A stretch of 34,182 nucleotides of DNA, from NCBI GenBank assembly GCA_019113785.1, contig DXGT01000051.1:1-34182 (forward strand). The letters run 5' to 3'. Positions 7,785-17,033 of this stretch are shown here, one piece after another. The stretch comes from Candidatus Ruthenibacterium merdigallinarum. Its GTDB lineage: Bacteria; Bacillota; Clostridia; Oscillospirales; Ruminococcaceae. The translations under genes and the position numbers were made by a program. Numbering within the stretch: position 1 is the stretch's first letter; each line of letters opens with the position of its first letter. The notes beneath the pieces are model-generated. The model had not been told where the DNA came from. It searched no databases and worked only from the letters and a program-made list of their open reading frames with translations.

Positions 7785-10700
7785 TCATTGGAAATTCTGG
7801 AAATCCTCCAGATTTTCGTACGTCTGTTCGCCCGGCGCGCCGGTGTTTTCACCCTCCGCGCCCTCGCGCCGCCGCCGGCGCCACGCCAGCAGCAGAAGCA
7901 GCGCCAACACCGCCAGCGCCGCGCCGCCGCCCCACATCAGGTAGGTGAAGAAGGCGGAGGCCTCGCTCTCGGGCTGCGGCACGCTGATGGCGTAGCGGCC
8001 CATGGTGTCGGTCTGGATGTAGGCGATGCCGCCCGAGCGGCGCGCGCTGAACTGCGTCAGCGTGCCGTCGTCGTTGATGCGGCTCACCGTGACGATGCCG
8101 TTCTGGTACTCGGCGGGGATGGCAAAGCCGATCTCCACCTCGCCCAGCGGCTCGACGGTCTCGCCGTCCACCGTCAGCTGCGTCTCGTACACAAGGGCGA
8201 TGGTCTGGTTGAGGCTGCTGTTCACCGTCGCCTCGTCCCCCTCGCCCGGGTTCACGCGGCTCACCGTGAGCAGCGCGTTTTCGGGCACATTGCCCTCGCG
8301 CGCCGACAAGACGGTGTTGAACGCGCTCTCGCGCAGCACGATGTCGGAGTACATCGGCCCGTCGCCGGCGCTGTTGTAAGTGCGTCGGCTGGTCAGGCGG
8401 TCGGTCACGGTGGTCTGCGCCTGCGTGTCCTGCGGGGCTTCCGGCTCCGCCGGCGCGGGCGCGCGCACCGTATAAGTGGCCGTGGCCACGTCGCTCTCGT
8501 CCATGCCCTCGCCCACGGCGATGGCCTTGATGGTGACCGCGCGCGTGATCGAAAGGGGCGCCACGTACATGCTCAGGCTCTGGAGGTTGTCCGCCGAGGG
8601 CTCGGTGCCGTCGGTGGAGTAGTAGATGGTGGCGTTCTGCGTGTCGCTCGTGATGGCCACGGTGGTGCCGGTGTCGATCTCGCCGGGGGTGACGCTGAAG
8701 CGCGGCGTGGCCGCCTGCCCGGCGCGGGAGTAGCGGAACACCGCCACCTCGCTGGCCGCCTTGCCTTCCACGACGGCGATGGCGCGCAGCACGGTGCTGG
8801 CGCTGCCGTCCACCGCGATGGGCTGCGAGTAGATGGGGCTGGAGGTGGTGGGCGTCGTGCCGTCCGTGGTGTAGTGGATGACGCCCTCGGGGGCGGTGAG
8901 CTCCACCACGGCCCCGTCGAGGACGATGGCCCCCGTGGGGATGCTGGCGGTGGGCGCCGCCGCCTGCGGCTGCATCTTGTAGGTAAAGGTGCCCACGGTG
9001 CTACCGTCGCTGCCGTTGGCCACCACGATGGCCTTCACGGTGAAGGCCGTGTCCGGCTCGCCCGTGATGGTCAGGCTGCTGCCCTCGGTGGTGCCGCTGG
9101 CTGCGCGCCATTCATAGGTGGTGTAGTTTTTGCCCTCTGCCGCCGTGTACGCGTTGCTGACGGCGGGCGTCGATCCGTTCGTGGTGTAGAAGATGCGCCC
9201 GTTCGTGATGCTGGTGCTCAGCGTGAGGGACGTGCCGTCTGCCACCGTGCTGCCGCTCTCCACCGAGGCGATGAGGTAGTCCTCCTCGCCGCAGATGGTG
9301 TAGCTGAACGAGACGGTGTCGCTGGGCGTGTAGCCGTCGCGCTGGATGTAGGCGCGCACCGTGACGGTGGCGCCGTAGTCGCCGTCCAGATTGACGTTCT
9401 GGCCGTACTGCACGGTCTCGCTGGTCTTGGGGTCGGAACCGTCGGTGGTGTACACGATGGTGCCCTCGCCCGAAAGCTGCACGCGCGTGCCCTTGAACAC
9501 CACGCTGCCGGTGGGCAGCGAGACGCTGGGCGCGTCGGCGCGCGGCGCGACGGTGTAGTGATAGGTGGTGACGACGCTCTTGACGCCCTGGCGCACGGCC
9601 AGCGCGCGGATCCAGACCTCGCGCGTCACGCGGATGGGTTCGGTGTAGCTCAGATCCTGATTGACGACGGGCACGTCGTCCTCATCGGGCTCGCTTGTGA
9701 AGATCTTATAGAAGATCTGCGCGTCCTCGGTGGAGCAGTTCAGCGTCACATCGGCGCCGTACTCGACGGCCGTGCCGTCCACGGGGCTGGCGTACACCGC
9801 CTGCACCGGCGCGGGCTGCTGATAGCTGAAGGTGACGACGTCGCTCTCGGCGTGCGTGCCGTCCTCGGTGAGGGCCAGCGCGCGGATGGTGAAGAACGTG
9901 GTGACGTTCTCCGGCATGGTGATGCCCTGCGCGGCGTCGTACGGTTTGGTGGAGGGCTCATACTGCTTTTTGCCGCCGTCCATATACCAGCGCACGCCGT
10001 TTGCGTCGTTGCCCTTGTCCTTGGCGGCCTCATAGGCCTCGCTCCACGCGTTCCACTCCCGCTCGACGGCGGCCGTGTCGGTCACGTCGGGCAGCGTGGT
10101 GTCGGTGGTGTAGTAGATCTTCGCGCCCACGGTGCCGGTGGTCAGCGTGATCAGCGAGCCCGGCTCGATGACCGCGGCCGTGCCGGCCTCGGTGGCGGGC
10201 GCCGCGACGGGCGCGTCCACCTTCGCCAGCTGATAGACAAAGCTGACGGCGTCGCTCTCGCGCGTTTTGGGCGTCTCGGTCTCGTGCTCGCGCACAAGGG
10301 CCGTCACCACAAAGATCTGCTGATCCTGCGTGGCCTGCATCGTGATGCCCTGCTGCACATCGTAGATGCGCGTGGCGGGCTCGAACACCTGCTCGCCGCC
10401 GTCCATGTACCAGCGCCGGCCGGTCTCCTCGTCCGTGCCGGTCTCGGCCGCGGCCGCATACGCCGCGTCCCAGGCGTCGCGCTCTGCATAGCTGGGCACG
10501 CTGCCGTCGGTGGTGTAGTAGATGTTCGTGTTCAGCGTGGTGGTGTGCAGGCTGATCTTCTCCCCCTGCGCCAGCTGCGTGGGGTTGGCCGCGTCGGTGG
10601 CCGGCGTGGCCGTGGGGGCCGCCGCCTGCGGCAGCTCCTCGATGGTGTACACGAACGTGGCCAGCGTGCTGTTCTCCAGCGTGTCGTCCACCGAGACGGC

Positions 10701-13700
10701 GATGGCGTGGATGATGAACACCAGCGACTCGTCGCTCGTCACGCGGATGGCCGCGCCCTCGCTGTATTCCATGGTGTACTCGCTCGCCGCCTGCCAGCCC
10801 TCGTCCGTCCACTCCACGCGCGGCTGGCTGCCGTTCGTGGTGTAGAAGATCTTGGTGTCGGGGTCGCTGGTCAGCGCGATGCGGTCGCCCACCTTCACGG
10901 TGGTGGAGCCCTGCGTGTCCGTGGAGGGCACGGCCGTGGGCGTGGCCACGATGCCGCGGATGGTGTAGGCGAACGAGGCCTCCTCGCCGTCCTCATAGCT
11001 GGTGGCGCCCTCCGGCGCAAAGACGGCCGCGCGCAGCGTGACGGAGGAGCCCGCCTCGCCGGAGATGGAGATCTCGTCGGGGTTTGTAAAGCGGATGTAA
11101 TTGACGGTCTGGCCGTCGCTGTAGCTGTACCAGACCTGGCACACTGCGTACTGGTAGCTGCGGCCCGTCTCCTCGAGCGCGCTGTCGTCCAGCGCGTAGC
11201 GGATGAGCGGCAGCATGCTGCTGGAGTAGCTCTCGCCGGTGTCCACCAGCAGGTAGCGCACGCCCTCGATGGGCTCGTCGGAGTTCGAGGCCCGCGTGTA
11301 GCTGTCATAGCGGCTGAACACGTCGGAGCCGGCGCTGTATTCGGCGTACTCGACCGCCTCGATGCCCAGAAGGTCGGACATCATGTCCACAAAGCTCTCC
11401 GGCAGCTCCAGCGTGATCGCCTCGCCGTTGCGCACGGTCTCGCCCGAGCCGACGCTGGCCACGGGGCGGCCCACGGTGACGCGGCGCTGCACGGTAAAGG
11501 CCGCCACCTCGGACATCGCGCCCAGTTCGGGGTCGTATGTGACGGCCTTGATGACCAGCTGGTTGGAAAGGCCGAAGTCCAGCGCGGGCGGCGCGCTCTC
11601 GTCATACCGGTAGCCCTCGCTGCCCGGCACGGGGTCACGCCCGTTGAGCGTGTAGTACACCTCGTTTTCCGTCTGCTGCCAGCCGGTCTGCGTCTTGTCG
11701 AACAGGAAATAGAACGTCTCGCCGTCGGTGTAGGTGCTGCCGGGCGAGAACACGTCCTGCCGGTCGCCCATGCGCAGCTGCGGCGCGGCGGGGGTGATGA
11801 GGTTCGCGGTGGTGTAGGTGACGACGTCCATCTCGCTGGGCAGCCCGCCCGTGACGTACGAGACCGCCGCCACGGTGACCGCCGTGTAATTGCCGGGATA
11901 GTGCACGGCCGTGCCGGGCGTATACTGCTCCCAGCCGTTCTCGCCGGGCGTCACCGTCTCGGTGGACGGCACGCCGGTCTGGCCGGCAAAGATCTTGTAA
12001 TAGATGGTGCCCGCCTGCCCGGAGGACTCGATGGTGAAGCTGTTGTCCGGCAGCACTTCGTTGCCGCGCGGGGTGATGGTTGGCCGCAGCGCCGCGTCGC
12101 CGATGGCCACGGAGGCCGACACGATGGGCGCATCGCCCTCATAGAGCTGGCCTGCCACCTGCTGCACCGTCACGCGCACCTCGCCCGTGGCGAGGCTGGA
12201 AAAGCCGTCCAGCGCCGGGGCGTTGGCCTTTTTGATTTCGTCGAGCACTGAGAACGTCACAGGCGACTGGTTGCCCGTGACCGTCCATGTGCCGGTGACG
12301 CCGCTGCGCCCCTCGACGCCCTGCGCGGCCGGGTATTCGTCCATCGGCGTGACGACGATCACGCCGCTCTGCACGTCCGGCGTCAGCTCGTAGCCCACCA
12401 CTTCGCTGGCGGACATCTGCCCGCTCGCCGCGCGGTACATCCACAGATACAGAGGCTTCTCCTGCGAGAAACCGGCGGTCAGCGTATTGTCCAGCTCGAC
12501 GGTCTGCGTGCCGGCCGCCAGCTGCCGCCATCCCTCGCCGCCGGCCGACGGGCCCTCGCCGCTCGCCGTGATCTGATAGCGGCGGCCCTCCTCGGCGTCG
12601 GGGAACGCCAGCGTGTAGCCGTATTCCTCCGTATTGTCGACGGCCGGGCCCTGCGCCGCGCCGTTCACCGGCTCGAGCGACACAGCCGAGTCGTTGCCGT
12701 CGTCCGCCACGGGCACCGTCCGCTCGCTGACTGTCACCGAGAGGGTGCTGGTCCACACGATGGCGTCGCCCGCGGCCAGCGGCGTCACGCCCGCCGTGCT
12801 GTTGCCGGCCCCGGCGGGCGCAGCATTGCTCTGCGGCGCGGCGCTCTTTGCCGCTTCGTCTGTGCTTTCGCTCCCGTCGCCCGCCTCCGCGCTCTCACTC
12901 GTGCTCTCGCTCGTGCTCTCATCCGTGCCGGGGGCGGGGCCCTGCGTCTCGGGCGTCTGCTCAAAGGTGCGCGTCGCCGTGAGGGTGACGCTGCCCTCGC
13001 TCACGGCCGTATACGTATACGGGCTTTGCGCATCGGACGTGGAAACAGCCGTTCCCTGCTGGCTCATCACGGGCTCGCCCGTGTCTTCCTCCAGCTCGTA
13101 GCCCGCGTCGGGCTCGGGGCTGCCGGAGGTATCCACCGTCACCGTCAGCGTGTCGCCGACGGTCATCTCCACCGCCGCGGCGGTTTCCCCGGAAGACGAC
13201 GGGGTCAGCGTGACCGTGTGTTCCTTGCCTGTCTCGAGCACGGTGAAAGACACCGTGTCGGACTGCGCCCCCTGCGCCCCCGCCTGCGAGGCGGTGACGG
13301 TCAGGCGCGCGCCGACCCGCTCGCCCGCGCCCACGGTCAACACGCCCGTGGACTCGTCGATGCTCGTGCCGCCATTTCCGTTGCCCGACACCGACCACTG
13401 CACGGCCGGCGTCGGCTGCCCCTGCGTATAATACAGATCGGTCCATTCGACGGAAAAATCATACGTTTGGCCCTGATAGAGGCCGCCGGTCACATTTTCC
13501 GGATCCTTGATGGTGAGCGCCGGCCGCGAGACGTTGATCTGCCGGCGGGCCGTGCCCGTCGCTTCGCCCGCCTGCACGGAGACATGCACGATCAGACTGC
13601 CGTAATAGCCGTACGCGACAGTCAGTTTGCCGGCGGGGTCGATCGACGCCGCGGTGATGGACGCGCCGCGGTTGCCCTCGTCGTCCTCGACCTCCCAGGT

Positions 13701-15209
13701 CACCGACACCCGCTCAGGCAGGTTTTTGCCCGTGACGTTCACATCGAACTGATAGACGCCGCCCGTATAGTACGCGGAGCCCGTGCCCGTGCGCCGCTCG
13801 ACGATCTCCGTTTCGGTGATCGCGGCGGCGCTGCCGATGGTTCCCGTGGGCGCCGCCGGCGTGCCGTAGCGGCCCATCAGGTTCGCCGTCGCCGTGTATT
13901 GCCACTGCGAGCCGGCCGTGGCGCTGTCGGGCAAAGTGACGGTGGCGTTCACGTCGCCGCCCGTCTGCGACAGGGCGATCTCGGCCCGCGCGTACATCCA
14001 CAGAAGGCCCAGGTGCCCGTCGCCGGTGGTGGTCCACACGTCCGGATAGCTGCCGACCAGCGCCTGCTTGGCGTCGGCCTCGTTCGTGGAGACGCCCGAA
14101 GTGTTCTGCACGCCGTGCGTGCCGAAGGTGATGCCGCTCGCGTAGCACTGGCTCTGCACAAGCCCGGACGTGGGCAGGGCGCACACATAGCCCACCGTGC
14201 CGTTCATCCAGTCCGTGTTCACGGGCGCCTCGCTCCACGTCATGCCCTGTGTGACCTTCGTCTGCCCGATGTCGCCCACGCTGATCTGCGTGTTGTACAC
14301 GATGCAGTTCGAGATGGAAAACGGCGTGCCGGAGGCGCTGGTGGTGGCCGTTTCGGCCACGAGGCCGCCCGCCAGGCCCGACGTGTGGTTGTTGACGTTC
14401 GGCTGCTGCCCCAGCGAGCGGATGGAACCGTCCGCGTGGACGCAGTGCTCGATCTTCGTGGCGGCGCCGCTCGCATCGCCCATGTAGCCCACGATGCCGC
14501 CCACACGCGTTTTCTTCGCGTTGTCCGGCGAGTTGAACCAGCCCTCCAGCGAGCAGCTGGTGAAGCACTCGCTGATGGTGCCGCTGTCAAAATCGCCCAC
14601 GATGCCGCCGAGGTTCGCGTCCGAGTTCAGGTCGCGGTTCGCGACAAAGCGGAACGTGCCGCCCAGCACGGCCACGCGCGAGACGGTGCCGCCTCTGATC
14701 TCGCCGACCACAACGCCCGCGTGGCGCACGGTGATGCACTCCTGCGCGCGTTCCGCCGTGGGGTACACCTGGTCCAGCGAGGTGGCCATCACGTCGCCCG
14801 CCAGCTGGATGTTGAGGTTCTGCACCGTGCCGGAGAGCTCCAAAAACAGCCCGATGCTCTGCGTCGTACCGCTGCTGCTGTCGGCCTCGAAATGGCTGCC
14901 GTCCGCCAGCGTGATCGTGTGGCCGCCGCCGTCGAACACGCCGGAAAAGCTGCTCTTCGACAGGATGACGGAGCTGGCGTTCGCGCCGAGCGTGATGTCC
15001 TGCGTCAGGCTGACGGTGCCGCCCTCCGGCCCGCTGGAGACGAACGCGGCCCAGTCCTCGGCGGAGCTGATCGTATAATCCGCCTGCACGGCGGCCTCGT
15101 CGGCATACGCGGCCAGCGCCGGCAGCGCGTCGGCAAGGCCGGCCGGGACGAACGCGGTCGTCATGGCCAGCGCCAGCAGTGCGCACACGATGCGGCGTAC
15201 TCGTTTCAT
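7785..15209 (-). CDS. Giant membrane-anchored surface protein with beta-hexosaminidase C-terminal-like repeats
   Basis: 2474 residues. The signal peptide (basic MKRVRR, hydrophobic core, Ala-rich cleavage region at about 26-37) is followed by a right-handed beta-helix-like region (about 45-400, GLUG-like VVGEIRGGTVSRV and GGIVGYMGD units) and Ig/Fn3-like segments (about 430-760). About ten repeats of the chitobiase/beta-hexosaminidase C-terminal type follow (motif IYYTTDGSxP, residues about 1066-2203). A further domain near 2270-2410, a membrane segment at about 2420-2442 and a basic, then acidic cytosolic tail finish the protein. Such repeats are usually stalk or carbohydrate-associated modules; no catalytic domain was found. 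The stop codon of the ATPase gene is 3 bases before this ATG and the Shine-Dalgarno lies inside the ATPase gene, implying coupling. I infer an envelope-spanning anchor or surface stalk working with the CIS; an adhesin is the alternative. Confidence 0.88.
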   Translation of the reverse strand: MKRVRRIVCALLALAMTTAFVPAGLADALPALAAYADEAAVQADYTISSAEDWAAFVSSGPEGGTVSLTQDITLGANASSVILSKSSFSGVFDGGGHTITLADGSHFEADSSSGTTQSIGLFLELSGTVQNLNIQLAGDVMATSLDQVYPTAERAQECITVRHAGVVVGEIRGGTVSRVAVLGGTFRFVANRDLNSDANLGGIVGDFDSGTISECFTSCSLEGWFNSPDNAKKTRVGGIVGYMGDASGAATKIEHCVHADGSIRSLGQQPNVNNHTSGLAGGLVAETATTSASGTPFSISNCIVYNTQISVGDIGQTKVTQGMTWSEAPVNTDWMNGTVGYVCALPTSGLVQSQCYASGITFGTHGVQNTSGVSTNEADAKQALVGSYPDVWTTTGDGHLGLLWMYARAEIALSQTGGDVNATVTLPDSATAGSQWQYTATANLMGRYGTPAAPTGTIGSAAAITETEIVERRTGTGSAYYTGGVYQFDVNVTGKNLPERVSVTWEVEDDEGNRGASITAASIDPAGKLTVAYGYYGSLIVHVSVQAGEATGTARRQINVSRPALTIKDPENVTGGLYQGQTYDFSVEWTDLYYTQGQPTPAVQWSVSGNGNGGTSIDESTGVLTVGAGERVGARLTVTASQAGAQGAQSDTVSFTVLETGKEHTVTLTPSSSGETAAAVEMTVGDTLTVTVDTSGSPEPDAGYELEEDTGEPVMSQQGTAVSTSDAQSPYTYTAVSEGSVTLTATRTFEQTPETQGPAPGTDESTSESTSESAEAGDGSESTDEAAKSAAPQSNAAPAGAGNSTAGVTPLAAGDAIVWTSTLSVTVSERTVPVADDGNDSAVSLEPVNGAAQGPAVDNTEEYGYTLAFPDAEEGRRYQITASGEGPSAGGEGWRQLAAGTQTVELDNTLTAGFSQEKPLYLWMYRAASGQMSASEVVGYELTPDVQSGVIVVTPMDEYPAAQGVEGRSGVTGTWTVTGNQSPVTFSVLDEIKKANAPALDGFSSLATGEVRVTVQQVAGQLYEGDAPIVSASVAIGDAALRPTITPRGNEVLPDNSFTIESSGQAGTIYYKIFAGQTGVPSTETVTPGENGWEQYTPGTAVHYPGNYTAVTVAAVSYVTGGLPSEMDVVTYTTANLITPAAPQLRMGDRQDVFSPGSTYTDGETFYFLFDKTQTGWQQTENEVYYTLNGRDPVPGSEGYRYDESAPPALDFGLSNQLVIKAVTYDPELGAMSEVAAFTVQRRVTVGRPVASVGSGETVRNGEAITLELPESFVDMMSDLLGIEAVEYAEYSAGSDVFSRYDSYTRASNSDEPIEGVRYLLVDTGESYSSSMLPLIRYALDDSALEETGRSYQYAVCQVWYSYSDGQTVNYIRFTNPDEISISGEAGSSVTLRAAVFAPEGATSYEDGEEASFAYTIRGIVATPTAVPSTDTQGSTTVKVGDRIALTSDPDTKIFYTTNGSQPRVEWTDEGWQAASEYTMEYSEGAAIRVTSDESLVFIIHAIAVSVDDTLENSTLATFVYTIEELPQAAAPTATPATDAANPTQLAQGEKISLHTTTLNTNIYYTTDGSVPSYAERDAWDAAYAAAAETGTDEETGRRWYMDGGEQVFEPATRIYDVQQGITMQATQDQQIFVVTALVREHETETPKTRESDAVSFVYQLAKVDAPVAAPATEAGTAAVIEPGSLITLTTGTVGAKIYYTTDTTLPDVTDTAAVEREWNAWSEAYEAAKDKGNDANGVRWYMDGGKKQYEPSTKPYDAAQGITMPENVTTFFTIRALALTEDGTHAESDVVTFSYQQPAPVQAVYASPVDGTAVEYGADVTLNCSTEDAQIFYKIFTSEPDEDDVPVVNQDLSYTEPIRVTREVWIRALAVRQGVKSVVTTYHYTVAPRADAPSVSLPTGSVVFKGTRVQLSGEGTIVYTTDGSDPKTSETVQYGQNVNLDGDYGATVTVRAYIQRDGYTPSDTVSFSYTICGEEDYLIASVESGSTVADGTSLTLSTSITNGRIFYTTNGSTPAVSNAYTAAEGKNYTTYEWRAASGTTEGSSLTITGEPDTAFTVKAIVVANGSDGSTVGTFTYKMQPQAAAPTASIPTGAIVLDGAVVELTAPEGVIHYTTDGTTPTTSSPIYSQPIAVDGSASTVLRAIAVVEGKAASEVAVFRYSRAGQAATPRFSVTPGEIDTGTTVAITSDTQNATIYYSTDGTEPSADNLQSLSMYVAPLSITRAVTIKAIAVGEGMDESDVATATYTVRAPAPAEPEAPQDTQAQTTVTDRLTSRRTYNSAGDGPMYSDIVLRESAFNTVLSAREGNVPENALLTVSRVNPGEGDEATVNSSLNQTIALVYETQLTVDGETVEPLGEVEIGFAIPAEYQNGIVTVSRINDDGTLTQFSARRSGGIAYIQTDTMGRYAISVPQPESEASAFFTYLMWGGGAALAVLALLLLLAWRRRRREGAEGENTGAPGEQTYENLEDFQNFQ

Positions 15210-15212
15210 CGC

Positions 15213-17033
15213 TCAAAAGCTCCTCTCTGCGGGGAACATCGCGTCCAGCCTCGGCGGGAACGCCTTTCCCTCTTTCTCATATTCCCTGCGGGCCGCGCGG
15301 ATCACGCGGTCCATCGTGATATCTCCGTGTTCGGCGGCGGCGAGATACGCCGCGTGCACCGCGCAGCTGCGGATGCCCGCGCCGGACAGCTCCAGCTGCG
15401 AGGCCAGCAGCGCGAAGTCCATCGGGCCGGCCGGGGCCGCGGGCGGGAACGCCGCGCGCCAGAGCCGCAGGCGCTGGCCCTCGTCCGGCAGGGTGAAGTG
15501 CACCATGAAGCCGATGCGCCGGCGGAAGGCCTCGTCGAAATTCTGCAAAAGGTTCGTCGCCAGCAGGATGATGCCGTCATACTGCTCGGTGCGCTGCAAA
15601 AGATAGGCGATCTCGGCGTTCGAGTACCGGTCCTGCGCGTCGGACGCGTCCGACCGGCGGGCGAACAGCGCGTCCGCCTCGTCGAAGAACAGCACGCAGC
15701 CGCTGCGCCGGGCGGCGTCGAAGATGCGCCCGATGTTCTTCTGCGTCTCGCCGATGTATTTGCTGATGAGCTGCGAGAGGTCCACGCGATAGAGCTCGAG
15801 GCCCAGCTCGTTCGCCACGACGCCGGCGGCCATGGTCTTGCCCGTGCCGGACGCGCCGTAGAACAGCGCCGTGATGCCGCGCCCCGCGCCGCTCTTCGCG
15901 CCGAAGCCCCACGCGCCGTACACGTCGGCGCGCGCGCGGGCGAACGCGCAGATGTCACGCAGCTGGCGCTCGGCCGCCGCGGGCAGCACGAGGTCGTCGA
16001 ACGTGTACCCCGTGACGAGCCGGCTCGCGCCGGCGGCCAGCGCCGCGCTGTTCTCCTCGCGCAGCGCGGCCAGGAACGCCGCGGGCGCCGGCTTGCCGCA
16101 CAGCGCCGCCGCGCGCGCACGCGCGCAGGCCGCCAGCAGCCGCCCCGCTGCGGGGCGGTACACCGCCGCGACACCGGCCCACACGCCGGCCGTCTCGCCG
16201 CCGCATTCGCTCTGCACGGCGCGCACGCTCTCGGGGCCCGTCATGGGCCGCACGTCGCAGCGCAGCACCGCGCCGGCCGGCGCCTCGCCCGCAAGGCCCG
16301 CGGGCGAAGCCGTGTACAGCGCGAGGGGCGCGCCCTGCAAAAGCGGCCACGCGCGCTGCGCGTTCACCGCGCAGGGCAGCGCGTTGTATATGCGCTGCAC
16401 AAGCTCCAGCGTGTCCGCGTCCAGCGCGTCGGGCTCCTCCAACATCAACAGCGCAAAGCCGCCGCGCGCCGCCAGCCGGGAAAGCAGGAAGCGCCGTCCG
16501 CTGCCCTCTTCGCCGCACAGCACGATGGCGGCCGTGTCCGCGCCGCCCTCCTGCGCGCTGAGCCCCGCGAGGAAGGCCTCCATCTCGGCCAGCGCCTCCT
16601 GCGAGTGGTACAAAGGTTTTTCTTCGGGTGTGACAAGGCGCGCATGTGCGCCGAGGCGCGGCGCGCGCTGCAAAAGGAAATCGACGGCCACGGGGTGCAG
16701 GCAGCCGCCCTGCGCGCCCGGCGCAAACAGCGGCGATACGCCCTGCCAGGGCGCGGCGCCCCACTGCGCCAGCAGCGACGCGGCCTGCGCCTTGCCGGGC
16801 AGCGCCTCGCCGTCCGCAAGGCACGCGGCGCACACGTACAAAAGCCGCGCCTCGGCCCCGGTCAGGCCGCAGGCTTCGCGCAGATGGGCCGCGGGCAGAA
16901 AGCACATAGCGCCGCGCTCTGCCTCGGCCAGCGCGGCCAGCGCCTCCTCGCCGCCGCCCGCGCGCAGCGCGCGCCCGGCCTCGCACACAAGGCGCATGTA
17001 CTCTTCAGTTGTCCGTGCGCTGCGTGCCGCCAT
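15213..17033 (-). CDS. CIS-associated AAA+ ATPase
   Basis: 606 residues. The C-terminal half is a classical AAA+ module: Walker A GASGTGKT (about 391-398), the pore-region-like SKYIGETQKN, Walker B CVLFFDEADALF (about 446-457), and a second region of homology LLATNLLQNFDEAFRRRIGF (about 488-507) with candidate arginine fingers. The N-terminal half has a second, degenerate P-loop (CGEEGSGRR near 172-180) in which Lys-Thr/Ser is lost, so the protein looks like a tandem AAA with one active ring. This architecture fits the ATPases of extracellular contractile injection systems (Pvc15/Afp15 type), which act in assembly or cargo loading; that is family knowledge. ATG at 17033, with GGAGGAG seven bases upstream. 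The gene overlaps the preceding coiled-coil gene by 29 bases. A generic spastin/FtsH-like AAA is excluded by the absence of MIT or protease domains. Confidence 0.88.
   Translation of the reverse strand: MAARSARTTEEYMRLVCEAGRALRAGGGEEALAALAEAERGAMCFLPAAHLREACGLTGAEARLLYVCAACLADGEALPGKAQAASLLAQWGAAPWQGVSPLFAPGAQGGCLHPVAVDFLLQRAPRLGAHARLVTPEEKPLYHSQEALAEMEAFLAGLSAQEGGADTAAIVLCGEEGSGRRFLLSRLAARGGFALLMLEEPDALDADTLELVQRIYNALPCAVNAQRAWPLLQGAPLALYTASPAGLAGEAPAGAVLRCDVRPMTGPESVRAVQSECGGETAGVWAGVAAVYRPAAGRLLAACARARAAALCGKPAPAAFLAALREENSAALAAGASRLVTGYTFDDLVLPAAAERQLRDICAFARARADVYGAWGFGAKSGAGRGITALFYGASGTGKTMAAGVVANELGLELYRVDLSQLISKYIGETQKNIGRIFDAARRSGCVLFFDEADALFARRSDASDAQDRYSNAEIAYLLQRTEQYDGIILLATNLLQNFDEAFRRRIGFMVHFTLPDEGQRLRLWRAAFPPAAPAGPMDFALLASQLELSGAGIRSCAVHAAYLAAAEHGDITMDRVIRAARREYEKEGKAFPPRLDAMFPAERSF

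Noticed and set aside
8600-12010. Regular repeats that might suggest a CRISPR or DNA satellite
   Set aside because: The periodicity is at the protein level (IYYTTDGSxP modules with diverged codons), inside one open reading frame, with no identical short repeats and spacers.
7764-12251. Very long plus-strand reading frame (1495 codons) opposite the giant surface protein
   Set aside because: The translation is His/Arg/Ala/Val-rich low-complexity without domains or a ribosome site. It is the expected antisense shadow of a GC-rich gene.
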